The position numbers and the translations under genes were made by a program. 64,000 bases of DNA from positions 372,001 through 436,000 of the forward strand of contig NZ_JAJQKI010000002.1 in NCBI RefSeq assembly GCF_023036475.1, written 5' to 3'. The stretch comes from Bacillus pinisoli (GTDB taxonomy: Bacteria > Bacillota > Bacilli > Bacillales > SA4). Of this stretch, positions 8,287 to 17,704 are shown piece after piece. The notes under the pieces are model-generated. The model was given only the letters and a program-made list of their open reading frames with translations, was not told the origin of the DNA and did no database searches. Numbering within the stretch: the stretch's first letter is position 1; the number at the start of each line of letters is the position of its first letter.

Positions 8287-8377
8287 AACTAGTATATATA
8301 TATTCTAGTTGGAAGTCTGTCAGTTTATGCCGATGAGAGTGTATAAATTTTGAAAGATTTGTTCATATTTTGTCAAA
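8287..8377 (-). promoter_or_regulatory. candidate Spo0A-controlled spoIIG promoter region
   Basis: Two Spo0A-box-like sequences lie in tandem 11 bp apart: TTTGTTCAT (8358-8366) and TTTGTCAAA (8369-8377, plus-strand reading; consensus TTTGTCRAA). On the minus strand the second also reads as a -35 TTGACA (8376-8371). A possible -10 TATACA follows at 8345-8340 after 25 bp. B. subtilis spoIIG is known for an unusually long (22 bp) spacer bridged by Spo0A, which this resembles. A palindrome AACTAG...CTAGTT (8287-8310) lies in the leader. Confidence 0.5.
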
Positions 8378-8439
8378 TACCTAAAGCTCTCAATTGAATA
8401 GTTTCTTCTACTTCAAAAATTTTGGGGGTGCCATAAGCA

Positions 8440-8475
8440 AAACAAAAGAGACGATCCAAAAGGATCGCCTCTTTT
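8440..8475 (-). terminator. rho-independent terminator after ftsZ
   Basis: On the minus strand GAGGCGATCC (8471-8462), a TTTT loop, GGATCGTCTC (8457-8448), then TTTTGTTTTG. The 10-bp stem has one wobble pair. It separates ftsAZ transcription from spoIIGA, which here follows directly without bpr. Confidence 0.9.
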
Positions 8476-8496
8476 TGTTTTGTATATATTTTTAAC

Positions 8497-9621
8497 TTAT
8501 CTACGACGATTTCGGTTTCTTAAGAAAGTAGGGATATCCAACGTATCCTCGGAGTTTTGCTGTGTTGGTACTTCTTCACGACTAACTTCTCTCTTCATCG
8601 TCGGAGAAGTTTGTTGTTGTTGTTTATTTGGTTGGATGACAGAACGCGCTGGTCTTGGTTCTGAAACATTATATTCAAAACCAGTTGCAATGACGGTTAC
8701 GATAATTTCGTCCTTCAAGTTATCATTGATAACCGAACCGAAAATCATATTTACATCTTGGTCAGAAGCTGAAGCTACAATATCAGCAGCCTCTTGTACT
8801 TCATATAGACTTAGATTAGAACCACCTGTGATGTTCATAAGAACACCTTGAGCCCCATCAATTGATTTTTCTAATAGAGGACTAGAGATCGCACGCTTAG
8901 CCGCTTCGGCTGCACGGTTTTCCCCAGTAGAAACTCCAATACCCATTAAGGCAGAACCTTTATTAGACATGATCGTTTTAACATCGGCAAAGTCAAGATT
9001 AATAAGACCTGGAGTTGCAATAAGATCCGAAATACCTTGTACACCTTGGCGTAATACATTGTCCGCTTCTCTAAAAGCTTCAAGCATTGGTGTATTCTTG
9101 TCCACTATTTCTAGTAAACGATCATTTGGAATAACAATTAATGTATCAACAGCTTCTTTCATTGCCTCAATTCCACCAGTAGCTTGAGTGGAGCGTTTTC
9201 TACCTTCAAATGTAAACGGTCTTGTCACAACCCCCACAGTTAACGCACCAATTTCACGGGCAATTTGTGCGATTACAGGTGCAGCACCAGTACCGGTACC
9301 TCCACCCATACCTGCTGTAACGAATACCATGTCGGCACCCTTCAGCACTTCTTCTAGCTGCTCTCTACTTTCTTCAGCTGCCTTTTTACCAACTTCAGGA
9401 TTAGCTCCAGCGCCTAGACCTCTAGTAAGCTTACCACCAATTTGCATTTTCACTTCAGCTTTTGAAAGGTTTAAAGCTTGGGCATCTGTATTAACAGCGA
9501 TAAAGTCGACGCCTTGAACACCGTGTTCAATCATTCGGTTAACGGCATTATTACCGCCACCTCCTACACCAATAACCTTTATTGTAGCCAATTGATCTAA
9601 ATTTGTATCAAACTCCAACAT
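8497..9621 (-). CDS. ftsZ: cell division GTPase FtsZ
   Basis: A 374-residue tubulin homologue that polymerises into the Z-ring at midcell. The GTP-binding region has [15 protein letters not shown] (16-30) and the tubulin signature GGGTGTG (106-112). The T7 synergy loop follows near [12 protein letters not shown] Gln/Pro-rich linker and the conserved C-terminal tail [16 protein letters not shown] bind FtsA, SepF and other partners. It lies downstream of ftsA with a 109-nt gap and ends in a strong terminator. AGGAGG precedes the ATG. Confidence 0.98.
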   Translation of the reverse strand: MLEFDTNLDQLATIKVIGVGGGGNNAVNRMIEHGVQGVDFIAVNTDAQALNLSKAEVKMQIGGKLTRGLGAGANPEVGKKAAEESREQLEEVLKGADMVFVTAGMGGGTGTGAAPVIAQIAREIGALTVGVVTRPFTFEGRKRSTQATGGIEAMKEAVDTLIVIPNDRLLEIVDKNTPMLEAFREADNVLRQGVQGISDLIATPGLINLDFADVKTIMSNKGSALMGIGVSTGENRAAEAAKRAISSPLLEKSIDGAQGVLMNITGGSNLSLYEVQEAADIVASASDQDVNMIFGSVINDNLKDEIIVTVIATGFEYNVSEPRPARSVIQPNKQQQQTSPTMKREVSREEVPTQQNSEDTLDIPTFLRNRNRRR

Positions 9622-9730
9622 TAGTAGGTCCTCCTAATATACCATATTCCTTTTTCCGTTCCACGCGACAAGTGAGAGCCCACAAAATGTGGGAGCATGC
9701 CCGTAACATCAAGGGATTATTTCTTATTTA

Positions 9731-11005
9731 TTATTCGAAGAAATAACCAAAGAATTTTTTCATTTTATTTTGTATTTTTTCTTCTTCTACTTTTTGCTTT
9801 TTTACCGGCTGACTTTTAACTGCCTTCTTTTCTGCAGTTTCCACTACTACAGTAGATCCAATTTTCTTACCTTGAAGCTTTGCATTTTTATATGCAAATT
9901 GAATTAAGCCAACTCCAGTTGTATACTGTGGTTCACGAACTCCAATGTAATCCGGAATTGCAATGCGTACATTACTACGCAGAACTAATTGGGATAACTC
10001 CAATACACCCGGCATTGCAACTACTCCACCCGTTAGTACAAATCCTCCCGGAAGCTCTCTAACACCAAACTTCTTAAGTTCTTGTTGCACTAGTTCTAAG
10101 ATTTCCTCTAGTCTTGCCTCAATAATATCAGAAATCTCTAATTGACTAAACTGTTGGTGTTGGTCACTTCCGATAATAGGAACACTAAATACTTCTTCAT
10201 CTGAAGCATGATCATAAAAGGCATGTCCATATTTCGTTTTAACCTTCTCTGCATCTTCAGTAGATGTTCGTAGGCCAATAGATAAATCCTTTGTAATATG
10301 CTCGCCTCCTACTGGAATAACAGTAGTTGAACGTAGAATACCTTGTTCAAATACAGAAACGTTCGTAGATCCTCCACCAATATCAATTAGAGCGACACCA
10401 AGGTTCTTTTCATCTTTAGATAGAGCAATCGAGCCAGCAGCCAATGGTTGTAGGCAAATATCTGTAATTTCTAAACCTGCACGCTCTACACAGCGTAATA
10501 AATTATGTAATACAGTTTTAGAACCAGTAATAATTGTACCTTCCATTTCAAGACGTACACCAATCATACCACGCGGATCATTAATTTCATCTAATCCGTC
10601 GACAATAAACTGTCTTGGAATAACATCAATAATTTCTCTTTCTGGTGGAATAGAAATTACTTGCGCAGCATCTATTACACGAAGAATATCATCATTTGTA
10701 ATTTCTCGGTTTTCACTTGATACGGCCACTACACCGTGACAAGCTTGAAGCTGTATATGATTCCCAGCTACACCAACTACAACACGATTAATTGCAACGC
10801 CAACCATCCGTTCAGCTTGTTCAATTGCCTTTTTAATAGAATGAACCGTTTCATCTATATCAACGATTGTACCTTTTCGTAAACCTTCTGATTTTACATT
10901 CCCCACACCTATTATGTTCAGATTATCATTTAACATTTCCCCAATAATAACCTTCACATTGGATGTACCGATGTCAAGACTCACAAAGATTTCATTGTTG
11001 TTCAT
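9731..11005 (-). CDS. ftsA: actin-like division protein FtsA
   Basis: A 424-residue actin-fold ATPase that anchors FtsZ filaments to the membrane. The phosphate-1 motif is SLDIGTSNVKVIIGE (9-23), followed by the SHS2 1C domain and the phosphate-2 motif ALIDIGGGSTNVSVF near residue 205. The adenosine motif follows near FVLTGGVVAMPGV. After a charged linker the protein ends KKFFGYFFE, the amphipathic membrane-targeting helix. It is co-oriented with ftsZ. Confidence 0.97.
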   Translation of the reverse strand: MNNNEIFVSLDIGTSNVKVIIGEMLNDNLNIIGVGNVKSEGLRKGTIVDIDETVHSIKKAIEQAERMVGVAINRVVVGVAGNHIQLQACHGVVAVSSENREITNDDILRVIDAAQVISIPPEREIIDVIPRQFIVDGLDEINDPRGMIGVRLEMEGTIITGSKTVLHNLLRCVERAGLEITDICLQPLAAGSIALSKDEKNLGVALIDIGGGSTNVSVFEQGILRSTTVIPVGGEHITKDLSIGLRTSTEDAEKVKTKYGHAFYDHASDEEVFSVPIIGSDQHQQFSQLEISDIIEARLEEILELVQQELKKFGVRELPGGFVLTGGVVAMPGVLELSQLVLRSNVRIAIPDYIGVREPQYTTGVGLIQFAYKNAKLQGKKIGSTVVVETAEKKAVKSQPVKKQKVEEEKIQNKMKKFFGYFFE

Positions 11006-11180
11006 TCTCTGGCACCTCCTTCATGATCTTACATTCTCTATAATCCTTACTTTTACGAACAACAAATTTTTATTATTCAGAAATACTGGCGCAAATTGTA
11101 CTTTAACATAGCCAATTTTTTATCCATAAGGGAAATATTCAACAAATTCTATGTTTTCCCTTTTTGTAAATCAAATTTTT

Positions 11181-11534
11181 TTATGATTTTTCCCTAGATA
11201 TAGACCATTTTGAGATAACAATTCGGCGAATTACTGCAATGTTTTGGAATAATCTCACTCCAAAGGCAAATACAGCAGCCAAATACAAGTCTACACCAAG
11301 ATGGACACCAAGAAAAGCTAAACTTGCAGCTAAAATAATATTAAAGAAGAAACCTGACACAAACACCTTTTCATCGTATAAATTTTGAAGATGAGCCCGT
11401 ATTCCCCCGAAAAGAGTATCTAATGAAGCAAGTACTGCAATTGATAAATAATTAGAGTATTCATCCGGCACTCGAATCTCTGAAAACAATCCAAGCACAA
11501 TCCCTACCAACAATCCAACAATTGGAAGCCACAT
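11181..11534 (-). CDS. sbp: small basic membrane protein Sbp (DUF1290)
   Basis: A 117-residue protein with hydrophobic segments near residues 3-18, 60-78 and 82-97 and the conserved stretch NYLSIAVLASLDTLFGGIRA. This matches the DUF1290 (Sbp) family found next to ftsA in Firmicutes and Actinobacteria. Function is unknown. The last residues are basic (RRIVISKW). Its start is 1 nt from the stop codon of the upstream DUF881 gene, so the two are probably translated together. Confidence 0.92.
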   Translation of the reverse strand: MWLPIVGLLVGIVLGLFSEIRVPDEYSNYLSIAVLASLDTLFGGIRAHLQNLYDEKVFVSGFFFNIILAASLAFLGVHLGVDLYLAAVFAFGVRLFQNIAVIRRIVISKWSISREKS

Positions 11535-11535
11535 A

Positions 11536-12258
11536 TCACGATCCCTCCTTTTCTTTAGTTACAGGTTCTGTGTGTTTAAGTCGAATGGGCTGGTCGTAGG
11601 CAGGAATGGTTATGTGATTTACTGGTGAAGAGATATTTAATGTAAGACCTTCAATCTCAAACTCAAATTGGATAGATTCTGATGCTAACATTCTATTATA
11701 TAGTCTTTGAGGGTCACTACTTAACACTTTAACTTCAATGGGAACACGAGACAGACGAAAATTATTAATCGTCGTATATCCGTTTACATCACGTATCGGT
11801 GAAGTATTTAAGTATCTTTGTTCAGCAATGGCAATCTCTTCAGCACCATTGATATTTAACTCATTAATAAGTCTTCTGAGTAATTCTGCAGAAACTTGTG
11901 GTTGTGATTGACCAATAATGGGTTCATCAAACATATTTTCAATTGTAATCAGGAGTCCTTGTCCACTTATGTCAGTGAGCCCAGCTTCCTCTTTTAGTAC
12001 TTGAAGAGTATTTTTTAAAGCTAGTTCCTTGCTTTGCTCGATTTCAGATTCATATTTCTCAATTGCTTCTTCGTATTTTCTTATTTCTTGAATTAGCTTG
12101 GATTGCACTTCTAATTCTTGATTGATTGCTTCTCGTAACTCCCATGCATCTCTTGTATCTCGTACAACTGGTTCGTTCGTAGTTTGGAATTGGATGGCGA
12201 GCATTAAGCCAACTAGTAATGCGATTAGTGAAAAAACATATTTACTTCTATTTTGCAC
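11536..12258 (-). CDS. ylxX: DUF881 protein YlxX
   Basis: A 240-residue bitopic protein: a short cytoplasmic start, one membrane segment (about 8-24, VFSLIALLVGLMLAIQF), a coiled coil (about 40-85) and an extracytoplasmic DUF881 domain (LLITIENMF, LLRRLINELNINGAEEIAIAEQRY). DUF881 proteins sit in pairs between divIB and sbp in Bacillaceae; their function is not known. GTG at 12258 is chosen because AAAGGTGG lies 5 nt upstream; another GTG at 12267 is possible. It is paralogous to the next gene, ylxW. Confidence 0.88.
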   Translation of the reverse strand: MQNRSKYVFSLIALLVGLMLAIQFQTTNEPVVRDTRDAWELREAINQELEVQSKLIQEIRKYEEAIEKYESEIEQSKELALKNTLQVLKEEAGLTDISGQGLLITIENMFDEPIIGQSQPQVSAELLRRLINELNINGAEEIAIAEQRYLNTSPIRDVNGYTTINNFRLSRVPIEVKVLSSDPQRLYNRMLASESIQFEFEIEGLTLNISSPVNHITIPAYDQPIRLKHTEPVTKEKEGS

Positions 12259-12367
12259 GAGAACCACCTTTCATTTTACTGAGGCTCTATTTGTAAATTT
12301 CTTTACTTTGCATCTAACTATTTACAATAGTATGGAATGCTATTTATTTCTAACGAGTAACTATGTC

Positions 12368-13069
12368 CTATTGTGTGCCAAGCTTAGGTTCTAGTAAAAT
12401 TTGTTCCTGTTTTGCAATTTTTACATTTATATTGTCATTTAACAGTTGATCCTTTACACCGCCTGTTAAATTGAGAGCAGCGTTTAATACTTCTGAATCC
12501 CCAATGGCACTGATGACAAAAGGTGCCGGATGTTGCGTTCCATCCACACTTACAACTGGTCCAATACAAGAAATATATGAATCATGAAAGATTCGTTGAC
12601 CATTAATAGCTATAGCATCTGCGCCTGAGATTAACAACTCGTTAATCACTTTTTGTAGATGGCCCTCATGAACAATATAGTTATTTACGTTAGCTTTAGA
12701 AGGTACATATGAGGCATCTTCTAATGTAACTTGTATTCCTTTACCTTGTACCGCAATTTCTCCTACATACATTCTGAGCTTCTCAACATCCTCTACAAGA
12801 TTAAACAAATTTTGTTCTTGATTCGCTAAATCTTCCTCTATCTTTCTCACCTTTTCTTGACGTTCAAATAGCTCTTGTTGAAGATTTCGATTTAACTCTT
12901 CCTGTTTAATAAGTGTATTTCGATATTCAAACTCTCTTTCCCATTGTCTATTCGTTAATCGGCTCGACTCCTTATTTTCACTTTTCGTAAACTGGTAGGA
13001 AAAAGAAATCATAAAGCCTAGTACAACACAAACAATGGAGAGAATTAAATGATTACCCTTCACTTTCAT
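12368..13069 (-). CDS. ylxW: DUF881 protein YlxW
   Basis: A 233-residue paralogue of YlxX: one N-terminal membrane segment (about 7-27), a coiled coil (residues 40-100; RNLQQELFERQEKVRKIEEDL) and a DUF881 domain (VQGKGIQVTLEDA, VINELLISGADAIAINGQRI). The start overlaps the 3' end of divIB by 17 nt, which points to one operon and to a function tied to DivIB or the divisome, though none is established. The order divIB-ylxW-ylxX-sbp is as in B. subtilis. Confidence 0.9.
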   Translation of the reverse strand: MKVKGNHLILSIVCVVLGFMISFSYQFTKSENKESSRLTNRQWEREFEYRNTLIKQEELNRNLQQELFERQEKVRKIEEDLANQEQNLFNLVEDVEKLRMYVGEIAVQGKGIQVTLEDASYVPSKANVNNYIVHEGHLQKVINELLISGADAIAINGQRIFHDSYISCIGPVVSVDGTQHPAPFVISAIGDSEVLNAALNLTGGVKDQLLNDNINVKIAKQEQILLEPKLGTQ

Positions 13070-13856
13070 CTTCGTTCACTTCTTCCTCTTTATCCTGTTC
13101 TTCCATGGGTTTTTCATAGGACTCGAAATAGTATGCAACTTCCATATGAATAATACCCTTTAAACTCGGATCTAGCTGATTTACGATTGCAGGATAGGCA
13201 CTCATTTTCTTAGCAAAATCTGTAATGGTGGCACGTACTTCGCGTCCATCATTCATATATAAAGTAATATAAAATGGATCTGAATCCTTGGGTGTGTGAT
13301 GAATTTCAGAGATGGAGTTTGAAATTGCCGGAGATAACTTGGCCAATTCTGAAGCCATTTCTTGTAGTTCATTTCCTGTCCCCCAGTTTAGGAGGATAGG
13401 TGCATCGAAGTGTAATAACGACTTATCTTTAGAGTCCAACACATTTCCATCTTCTAAGATGGGGACAATTTCACCTTCAGTCATTGCATATGCTACACGT
13501 TTCATTTCACTAACTGTTATAGTGACCGTATTAGGGAATGCCCTTTTTATTACAGCCTCTTTAATTTGCTTGTTTTTCTTAATTTTAGTTACAGCTGTCT
13601 CTTCTTTAATATTCCAGAAGCTTGTCCGATTAGAAATACCTGACAAACTAATGATCTCTTTCGTTGTGACATGAACATTCCCCTCAACCTTTATGTTTGC
13701 AATATGACTAAGAGGAGATTGAAGATAGAGAATACCGATGATGAGGAGAAAAAAGAATGACACTGAGATAATAAGTCGTCGATTTGCTTTTTGTCTTCTT
13801 TGTTGCTTTAACTTTGGAATTCGATCTTCAAGTGTAAGGACTTTTCCTTTCTCCAT
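13053..13856 (-). CDS. divIB: division protein DivIB (FtsQ)
   Basis: A 267-residue bitopic membrane protein of the FtsQ/DivIB family. It has a basic cytoplasmic segment (DRIPKLKQQRRQKANRR), a membrane helix (about 29-46), then a POTRA domain (IANIKVEGNVHVTTKEIISLSGI) and beta domain. The acidic C-terminal tail (EEQDKEEEVNEDESEG) is typical of Bacillus. DivIB forms a complex with FtsL and DivIC that regulates septal synthesis by PBP2B. ATG at 13856 with a GGGTGG site upstream is preferred to the GTG at 13868. Confidence 0.94.
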   Translation of the reverse strand: MEKGKVLTLEDRIPKLKQQRRQKANRRLIISVSFFFLLIIGILYLQSPLSHIANIKVEGNVHVTTKEIISLSGISNRTSFWNIKEETAVTKIKKNKQIKEAVIKRAFPNTVTITVSEMKRVAYAMTEGEIVPILEDGNVLDSKDKSLLHFDAPILLNWGTGNELQEMASELAKLSPAISNSISEIHHTPKDSDPFYITLYMNDGREVRATITDFAKKMSAYPAIVNQLDPSLKGIIHMEVAYYFESYEKPMEEQDKEEEVNEDESEG

Positions 13857-14074
13857 ATAATAATCCACCCGTATTAAAATTTTTTACTTCTTCGTGGCTG
13901 TGATTGCCTGTCCTACTAGGTTATTTAACTGAACATATCAAGTAGTATTTGAACTTTTTTAAAGTTAGAGTACTAATGGGCCCCAAACCTCTAGTTAAGA
14001 AGGCTTGTCCATCTATCTCAATTTGGTATACTTCTAAAATCTAACAGGCTACTTTTTTATTATCTAACTGAATA

Positions 14075-14101
14075 GAAACGGCACGATTACCATGCCGTTT
14101 C
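14075..14101 (-). terminator. hairpin between murB and divIB
   Basis: GAAACGGCA / TGCCGTTTC form a perfect 9-bp stem with a 9-nt loop. On the minus strand it is followed by TATTCAG rather than a T-run, so it may attenuate rather than terminate. The rest of the 305-nt gap (13857-14161) shows no gene. Confidence 0.4.
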
Positions 14102-14161
14102 TATGATTGCATATAGAACTCATCGTGCTTAAATTATATCACAATATAACCAAATAGTGGA

Positions 14162-15070
14162 TTATTTTCGACCAATTATTTCAACTTCTGTATGCAGATC
14201 TACATTGAATTTTTGCTTAATTTCAACTTGAATATGTCGGATTAAATTTAATACATCTTCTGCCGTTGCATTTTCTTTGTTAACAATAAAATTTGCATGC
14301 ATTTCTGATACTTGTGCACCACCAACTTGATAGCCTTTTAAACCTGCCTTTTCAATGAGTTGACCAGCATAATCTGGAAGTGGATTCCTAAATATACTAC
14401 CTGCACAAGGGAAATTCCATGGTTGTGTCTCACGGCGGTAATCTTTATTTTTTTGAAGCTCTGCTTTTATTTCTTCCGTTATGCCTTCTTCTAATTCCAG
14501 AACCGCTTGAACACATATACCTGGACGTTCTTTTTGAAGAATCGATGTACGGTAGGAGAACTTCATCTCATCATTAGATAGCCATTCAAAACTGCCATCC
14601 TCAAATAGAACATACGCTTTTTTTAAGATTTTGGACATATCAGAACGATGTGCACCTGCGTTCATGTAGACAGCCCCACCAAGTGACCCAGGTATCCCTG
14701 CTGCAAACTCTAAACCAGATAAGCCCTTTCTTGAAATAACAGTAGCAAGCTTTACTAACGGATAGCCTCCTCCGACAGTTATTTCAGAGCCATTCATTTC
14801 AAGAGCGTCTAATCCTTCTCCGAGCTTAATAACTACTCCTTCAATACCATGGTCTGAAACCAGCAGATTGGAGCCTCTTCCGATTGCTCTCCACTTTACT
14901 CCATGCTCTTTTATTAATTTTATCGTATATTCAAGACCTTCTACTGATGACGGCTCGACAAATAAGTCAGCCGGACCACCTATTTTCATTGTTGTATGTT
15001 GGGCTAAATTTTCACCTAACATGACTTTCCCGACATTTGCTTGACGAAGTAAGTTCGCTAATTGTTCCAT
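14162..15070 (-). CDS. murB: UDP-N-acetylenolpyruvoylglucosamine reductase MurB
   Basis: A 302-residue FAD/NADPH enzyme that reduces UDP-GlcNAc-enolpyruvate to UDP-MurNAc. The FAD-binding domain shows [16 protein letters not shown] (25-40), [12 protein letters not shown] and [21 protein letters not shown] with the conserved glycines. The catalytic segment is [10 protein letters not shown], with the proton-donating Ser, and a C-terminal Glu lies in HTEVEIIG. The length and short loop organisation fit the Bacillus type. It lies between murG and divIB as in B. subtilis. Confidence 0.97.
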   Translation of the reverse strand: MEQLANLLRQANVGKVMLGENLAQHTTMKIGGPADLFVEPSSVEGLEYTIKLIKEHGVKWRAIGRGSNLLVSDHGIEGVVIKLGEGLDALEMNGSEITVGGGYPLVKLATVISRKGLSGLEFAAGIPGSLGGAVYMNAGAHRSDMSKILKKAYVLFEDGSFEWLSNDEMKFSYRTSILQKERPGICVQAVLELEEGITEEIKAELQKNKDYRRETQPWNFPCAGSIFRNPLPDYAGQLIEKAGLKGYQVGGAQVSEMHANFIVNKENATAEDVLNLIRHIQVEIKQKFNVDLHTEVEIIGRK

Positions 15071-15250
15071 GTTGACCTCCTAACAAAAAAACCATTCTCT
15101 TTATCTTACAACTCCACTACTTATCTAAAGAGTTTTTAAAGCACGATATAGTAAGATTGGACTTAATTTTTATAAAATTATAGATGAAACACAGTCTTTA
15201 CTTATAGTATGCCGTTCACTAGGCAAGTGTCATAATGAATTTTATAACTA

Positions 15251-16339
15251 CTACTTTTCCAACTGTTTTATCAATTGGTATAGTTTTTCAGCTGCATCAG
15301 GTATACCAAGTGATAATGTATTATCTCTCATTTTCTTCCACTGGATTGGGTTTAGGATAATTTCATTAATCTCATTCACTAGTGTTTCGTTCGTTAATTC
15401 TGATTCTATAATAAGCTTTGCTGCTCCATTTTGCACTAAGGATCTTGCATTTTTCTCTTGATGATTATTTGTAACATAAGGACTCGGAATAAGTATACTA
15501 GGAACTCCTAAAGCCGTAATTTCAGCCAATGTTGTTGCCCCTGCTCTAGCAACAATTAAGTCAATATTTTTAAGTATATCTGGCATATTATGAACAAATG
15601 GCTTAACCATTACATTTGAAGGATTTCCAGCCTTAGAAATCTCCTCCCTTACTTTATCATAATGTATTTCACCAGTAATATATAAAACTTCATAATTTTG
15701 TTTTTTAAAATCTGGTAATGCACGGATACAAGCATCGTTTATTGGCCGTGCCCCACGACTACCTCCCACAATAAGAACCGTTTTTTTAGTCGGATCTAGC
15801 CCTAATGTACTCTTATCTATTTTTTGATTTTGAACTACTTCTGTCGCTCTCGGGTTCCCCGTAAATACAACCTTGTTAGAAGGGAAGTAAGAACCTGCCT
15901 CACTAAAGCAAATGGCAATCTTACTAACATATCTACTCAAAAACTTGTTTGTTAGTCCTGGAACACTGTTTTGTTCATGAATAATGGTTGGCACATTCAA
16001 CTTAGCTGCGGCATATACGACAGGCCCACAAACATACCCACCTGTACCAATCACAACATCTGGCTTAAAATCTTTGATTAGTTGTTTACTTTTATGAACC
16101 CCAGTAACAAATCTCATAATGGTTTTCACATTATCTAAGGAGAGCTTTCTTTTAAATCCAGTAATGTTAATAGATGTAAATGGAATCCCTGCTTTTTCGA
16201 CAATACTTTTTTCTAATCCCGTTTCAGTACCTACGTATAAAAAAGATGCTTTTGGCTCCTTTTTTTTGATTTCATTTATTAATGCAAGGGCTGGATAAAT
16301 ATGACCTCCTGTTCCCCCACCGCTGATCATCACTTTCAT
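15251..16339 (-). CDS. murG: UDP-GlcNAc transferase MurG (lipid II synthesis)
   Basis: A 362-residue GT28-family glycosyltransferase that adds GlcNAc to lipid I on the inner membrane face. The N-terminal glycine loop is [16 protein letters not shown] (4-19). The second loop is [10 protein letters not shown] near residue 95, followed by [12 protein letters not shown], and the donor site has [11 protein letters not shown] and [23 protein letters not shown] at 16339 with GGAGGGAG upstream is chosen; the frame extends to 16396 but those residues are not part of the family. Confidence 0.97.
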   Translation of the reverse strand: MKVMISGGGTGGHIYPALALINEIKKKEPKASFLYVGTETGLEKSIVEKAGIPFTSINITGFKRKLSLDNVKTIMRFVTGVHKSKQLIKDFKPDVVIGTGGYVCGPVVYAAAKLNVPTIIHEQNSVPGLTNKFLSRYVSKIAICFSEAGSYFPSNKVVFTGNPRATEVVQNQKIDKSTLGLDPTKKTVLIVGGSRGARPINDACIRALPDFKKQNYEVLYITGEIHYDKVREEISKAGNPSNVMVKPFVHNMPDILKNIDLIVARAGATTLAEITALGVPSILIPSPYVTNNHQEKNARSLVQNGAAKLIIESELTNETLVNEINEIILNPIQWKKMRDNTLSLGIPDAAEKLYQLIKQLEK

Positions 16340-16365
16340 ATTTCTCCCTCCATTTACATAGATAA

Positions 16366-16391
16366 AACCCTGTTCACTTAAAAACAGGGTT
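16366..16391 (-). terminator. weak hairpin between spoVE and murG
   Basis: AACCCTG / CAGGGTT (7 bp, 12-nt loop). On the minus strand the second arm is followed by TTATC. It may reduce read-through into murG. Confidence 0.35.
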
Positions 16392-16531
16392 ACCACTTAT
16401 CATATCAGAAATAACATTTTTTAGCGCGTATAATTTTTTGGTTAGGTTATTAAGCTCTTTTTTACTATCTGATATATTATTGTTGGCTCTGGTACTCTGT
16501 ACTTTAACAATGCAATTGTTTAAAGCTTATT

Positions 16532-17635
16532 TTAGTACCGAGCATACCTACTAATATTTAATAATACACCAACGGCCATTAGCATAAGTGTTAGAGATGA
16601 ACCACCGTAACTTAAGAACGGTAATGTAATCCCGGTAACCGGCATTAAACCTATTACAACGCCTATGTTAATAAAAACTTGTATAGCAATCATTGAGATA
16701 ATACCTATTGCTAAGAAACTTCCAAATAGGTCCGGAGCTCCTAGTGCAATTCTTACACCTCGCCATAATAATAAAGCAAATAATAAGATTACAAGAGAGC
16801 CACCAATAAATCCAAGTTCTTCTGCTAAGATAGCAAAGATAAAATCCGTCTGGGGTTCAGGTAAATAAAAGAATTTTTGTCGGCTTTTCCCTAAGCCTAG
16901 CCCTAATAATCCGCCTGGCCCAATTGCATATAGTGATTGTATGATTTGGAACCCACTACCTAGTGGATCCTGCCATGGGTCAAGAAATGATGTGATACGT
17001 TTAATTCGGTATGGTGCAGATAAGATGAGTGCAACAAACCCAGCCACCCCTATAAGGCCGAGACCAACAAAATGGCTAATTCTTCCACCTGCAACGAAAA
17101 TCATAACCATACATGTTCCTACCATAACTGTTCCAGTTCCAAGATCAGGCTGAAGCATAATCATCCCGAATGCAAAGAATACTAGAGCTAATGAAGGAAT
17201 TAATCCTTGCTTTAAAGAAGTTATCTTTTTCTGATTTTCTGATAAAAATTTGGCCAAGAAGGCAATCATGGCTAATTTCATAAATTCAGACGGTTGAATT
17301 GAAAATGCACCCACACCAATCCAACTTCTCGCTCCACCACGTACTAGGCCGATCCCTGGTATTAATACGAGTACTAATAAAATAAAACAAATAATAAGAG
17401 CAACTTTAGACCATGTACGCCATGTCCAATAATCAATATTCATAATGAAAAACATGGCGACGACTCCAAGTCCTGCAAAGAGTAATTGCCGCTTTGCAAA
17501 GAAGAAGGAATCCCCATCAAATTTATAGGTTGCCCAAGCAGCACTTGCACTGTAAACCATTATCATCCCTATTGCTAAGAGTAATAGTGTAAGTACTACT
17601 AGTAAAAAATCAGGTGTTGATTTCTTTGTCGGCAA
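16532..17635 (-). CDS. spoVE: SEDS-family glycosyltransferase SpoVE (cortex synthesis)
   Basis: A 367-residue polytopic SEDS protein with about 10 membrane segments. SEDS signatures include YSASAAWA, RQLLFAGLGVVAMFFIMNID, QPSEFMKLAMI, LQPDLGTGTVM and the C-terminal GLMPVTGITLPFLSYGGSS. SEDS proteins polymerise glycans together with a class B PBP; SpoVE pairs with SpoVD during spore cortex formation. Assignment to SpoVE rather than FtsW rests on its place between murD and murG and its close N-terminal match (PTKKSTPDFLLVVLTLLLL). The start is TTG at 17635 with GAGGTG 6 nt upstream. Confidence 0.93.
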   Translation of the reverse strand: MPTKKSTPDFLLVVLTLLLLAIGMIMVYSASAAWATYKFDGDSFFFAKRQLLFAGLGVVAMFFIMNIDYWTWRTWSKVALIICFILLVLVLIPGIGLVRGGARSWIGVGAFSIQPSEFMKLAMIAFLAKFLSENQKKITSLKQGLIPSLALVFFAFGMIMLQPDLGTGTVMVGTCMVMIFVAGGRISHFVGLGLIGVAGFVALILSAPYRIKRITSFLDPWQDPLGSGFQIIQSLYAIGPGGLLGLGLGKSRQKFFYLPEPQTDFIFAILAEELGFIGGSLVILLFALLLWRGVRIALGAPDLFGSFLAIGIISMIAIQVFINIGVVIGLMPVTGITLPFLSYGGSSLTLMLMAVGVLLNISRYARY

Positions 17636-17704
17636 GTGGATCACCTCATGTCCTAAAATTAAGGGCGAGGTTTTATGGCAAGTTCATTACATCTGGCCAA
17701 GCCC

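Noticed and set aside
9678..9692. CCCACAAAATGTGGG hairpin between ftsA and ftsZ
   Set aside because: Short (6-bp) stem without a T-run between co-transcribed genes; too weak to call a terminator.
16532..17635. FtsW instead of SpoVE
   Set aside because: Location between murD and murG and the N-terminal sequence fit SpoVE; in B. subtilis ftsW lies beyond pycA, outside this window.
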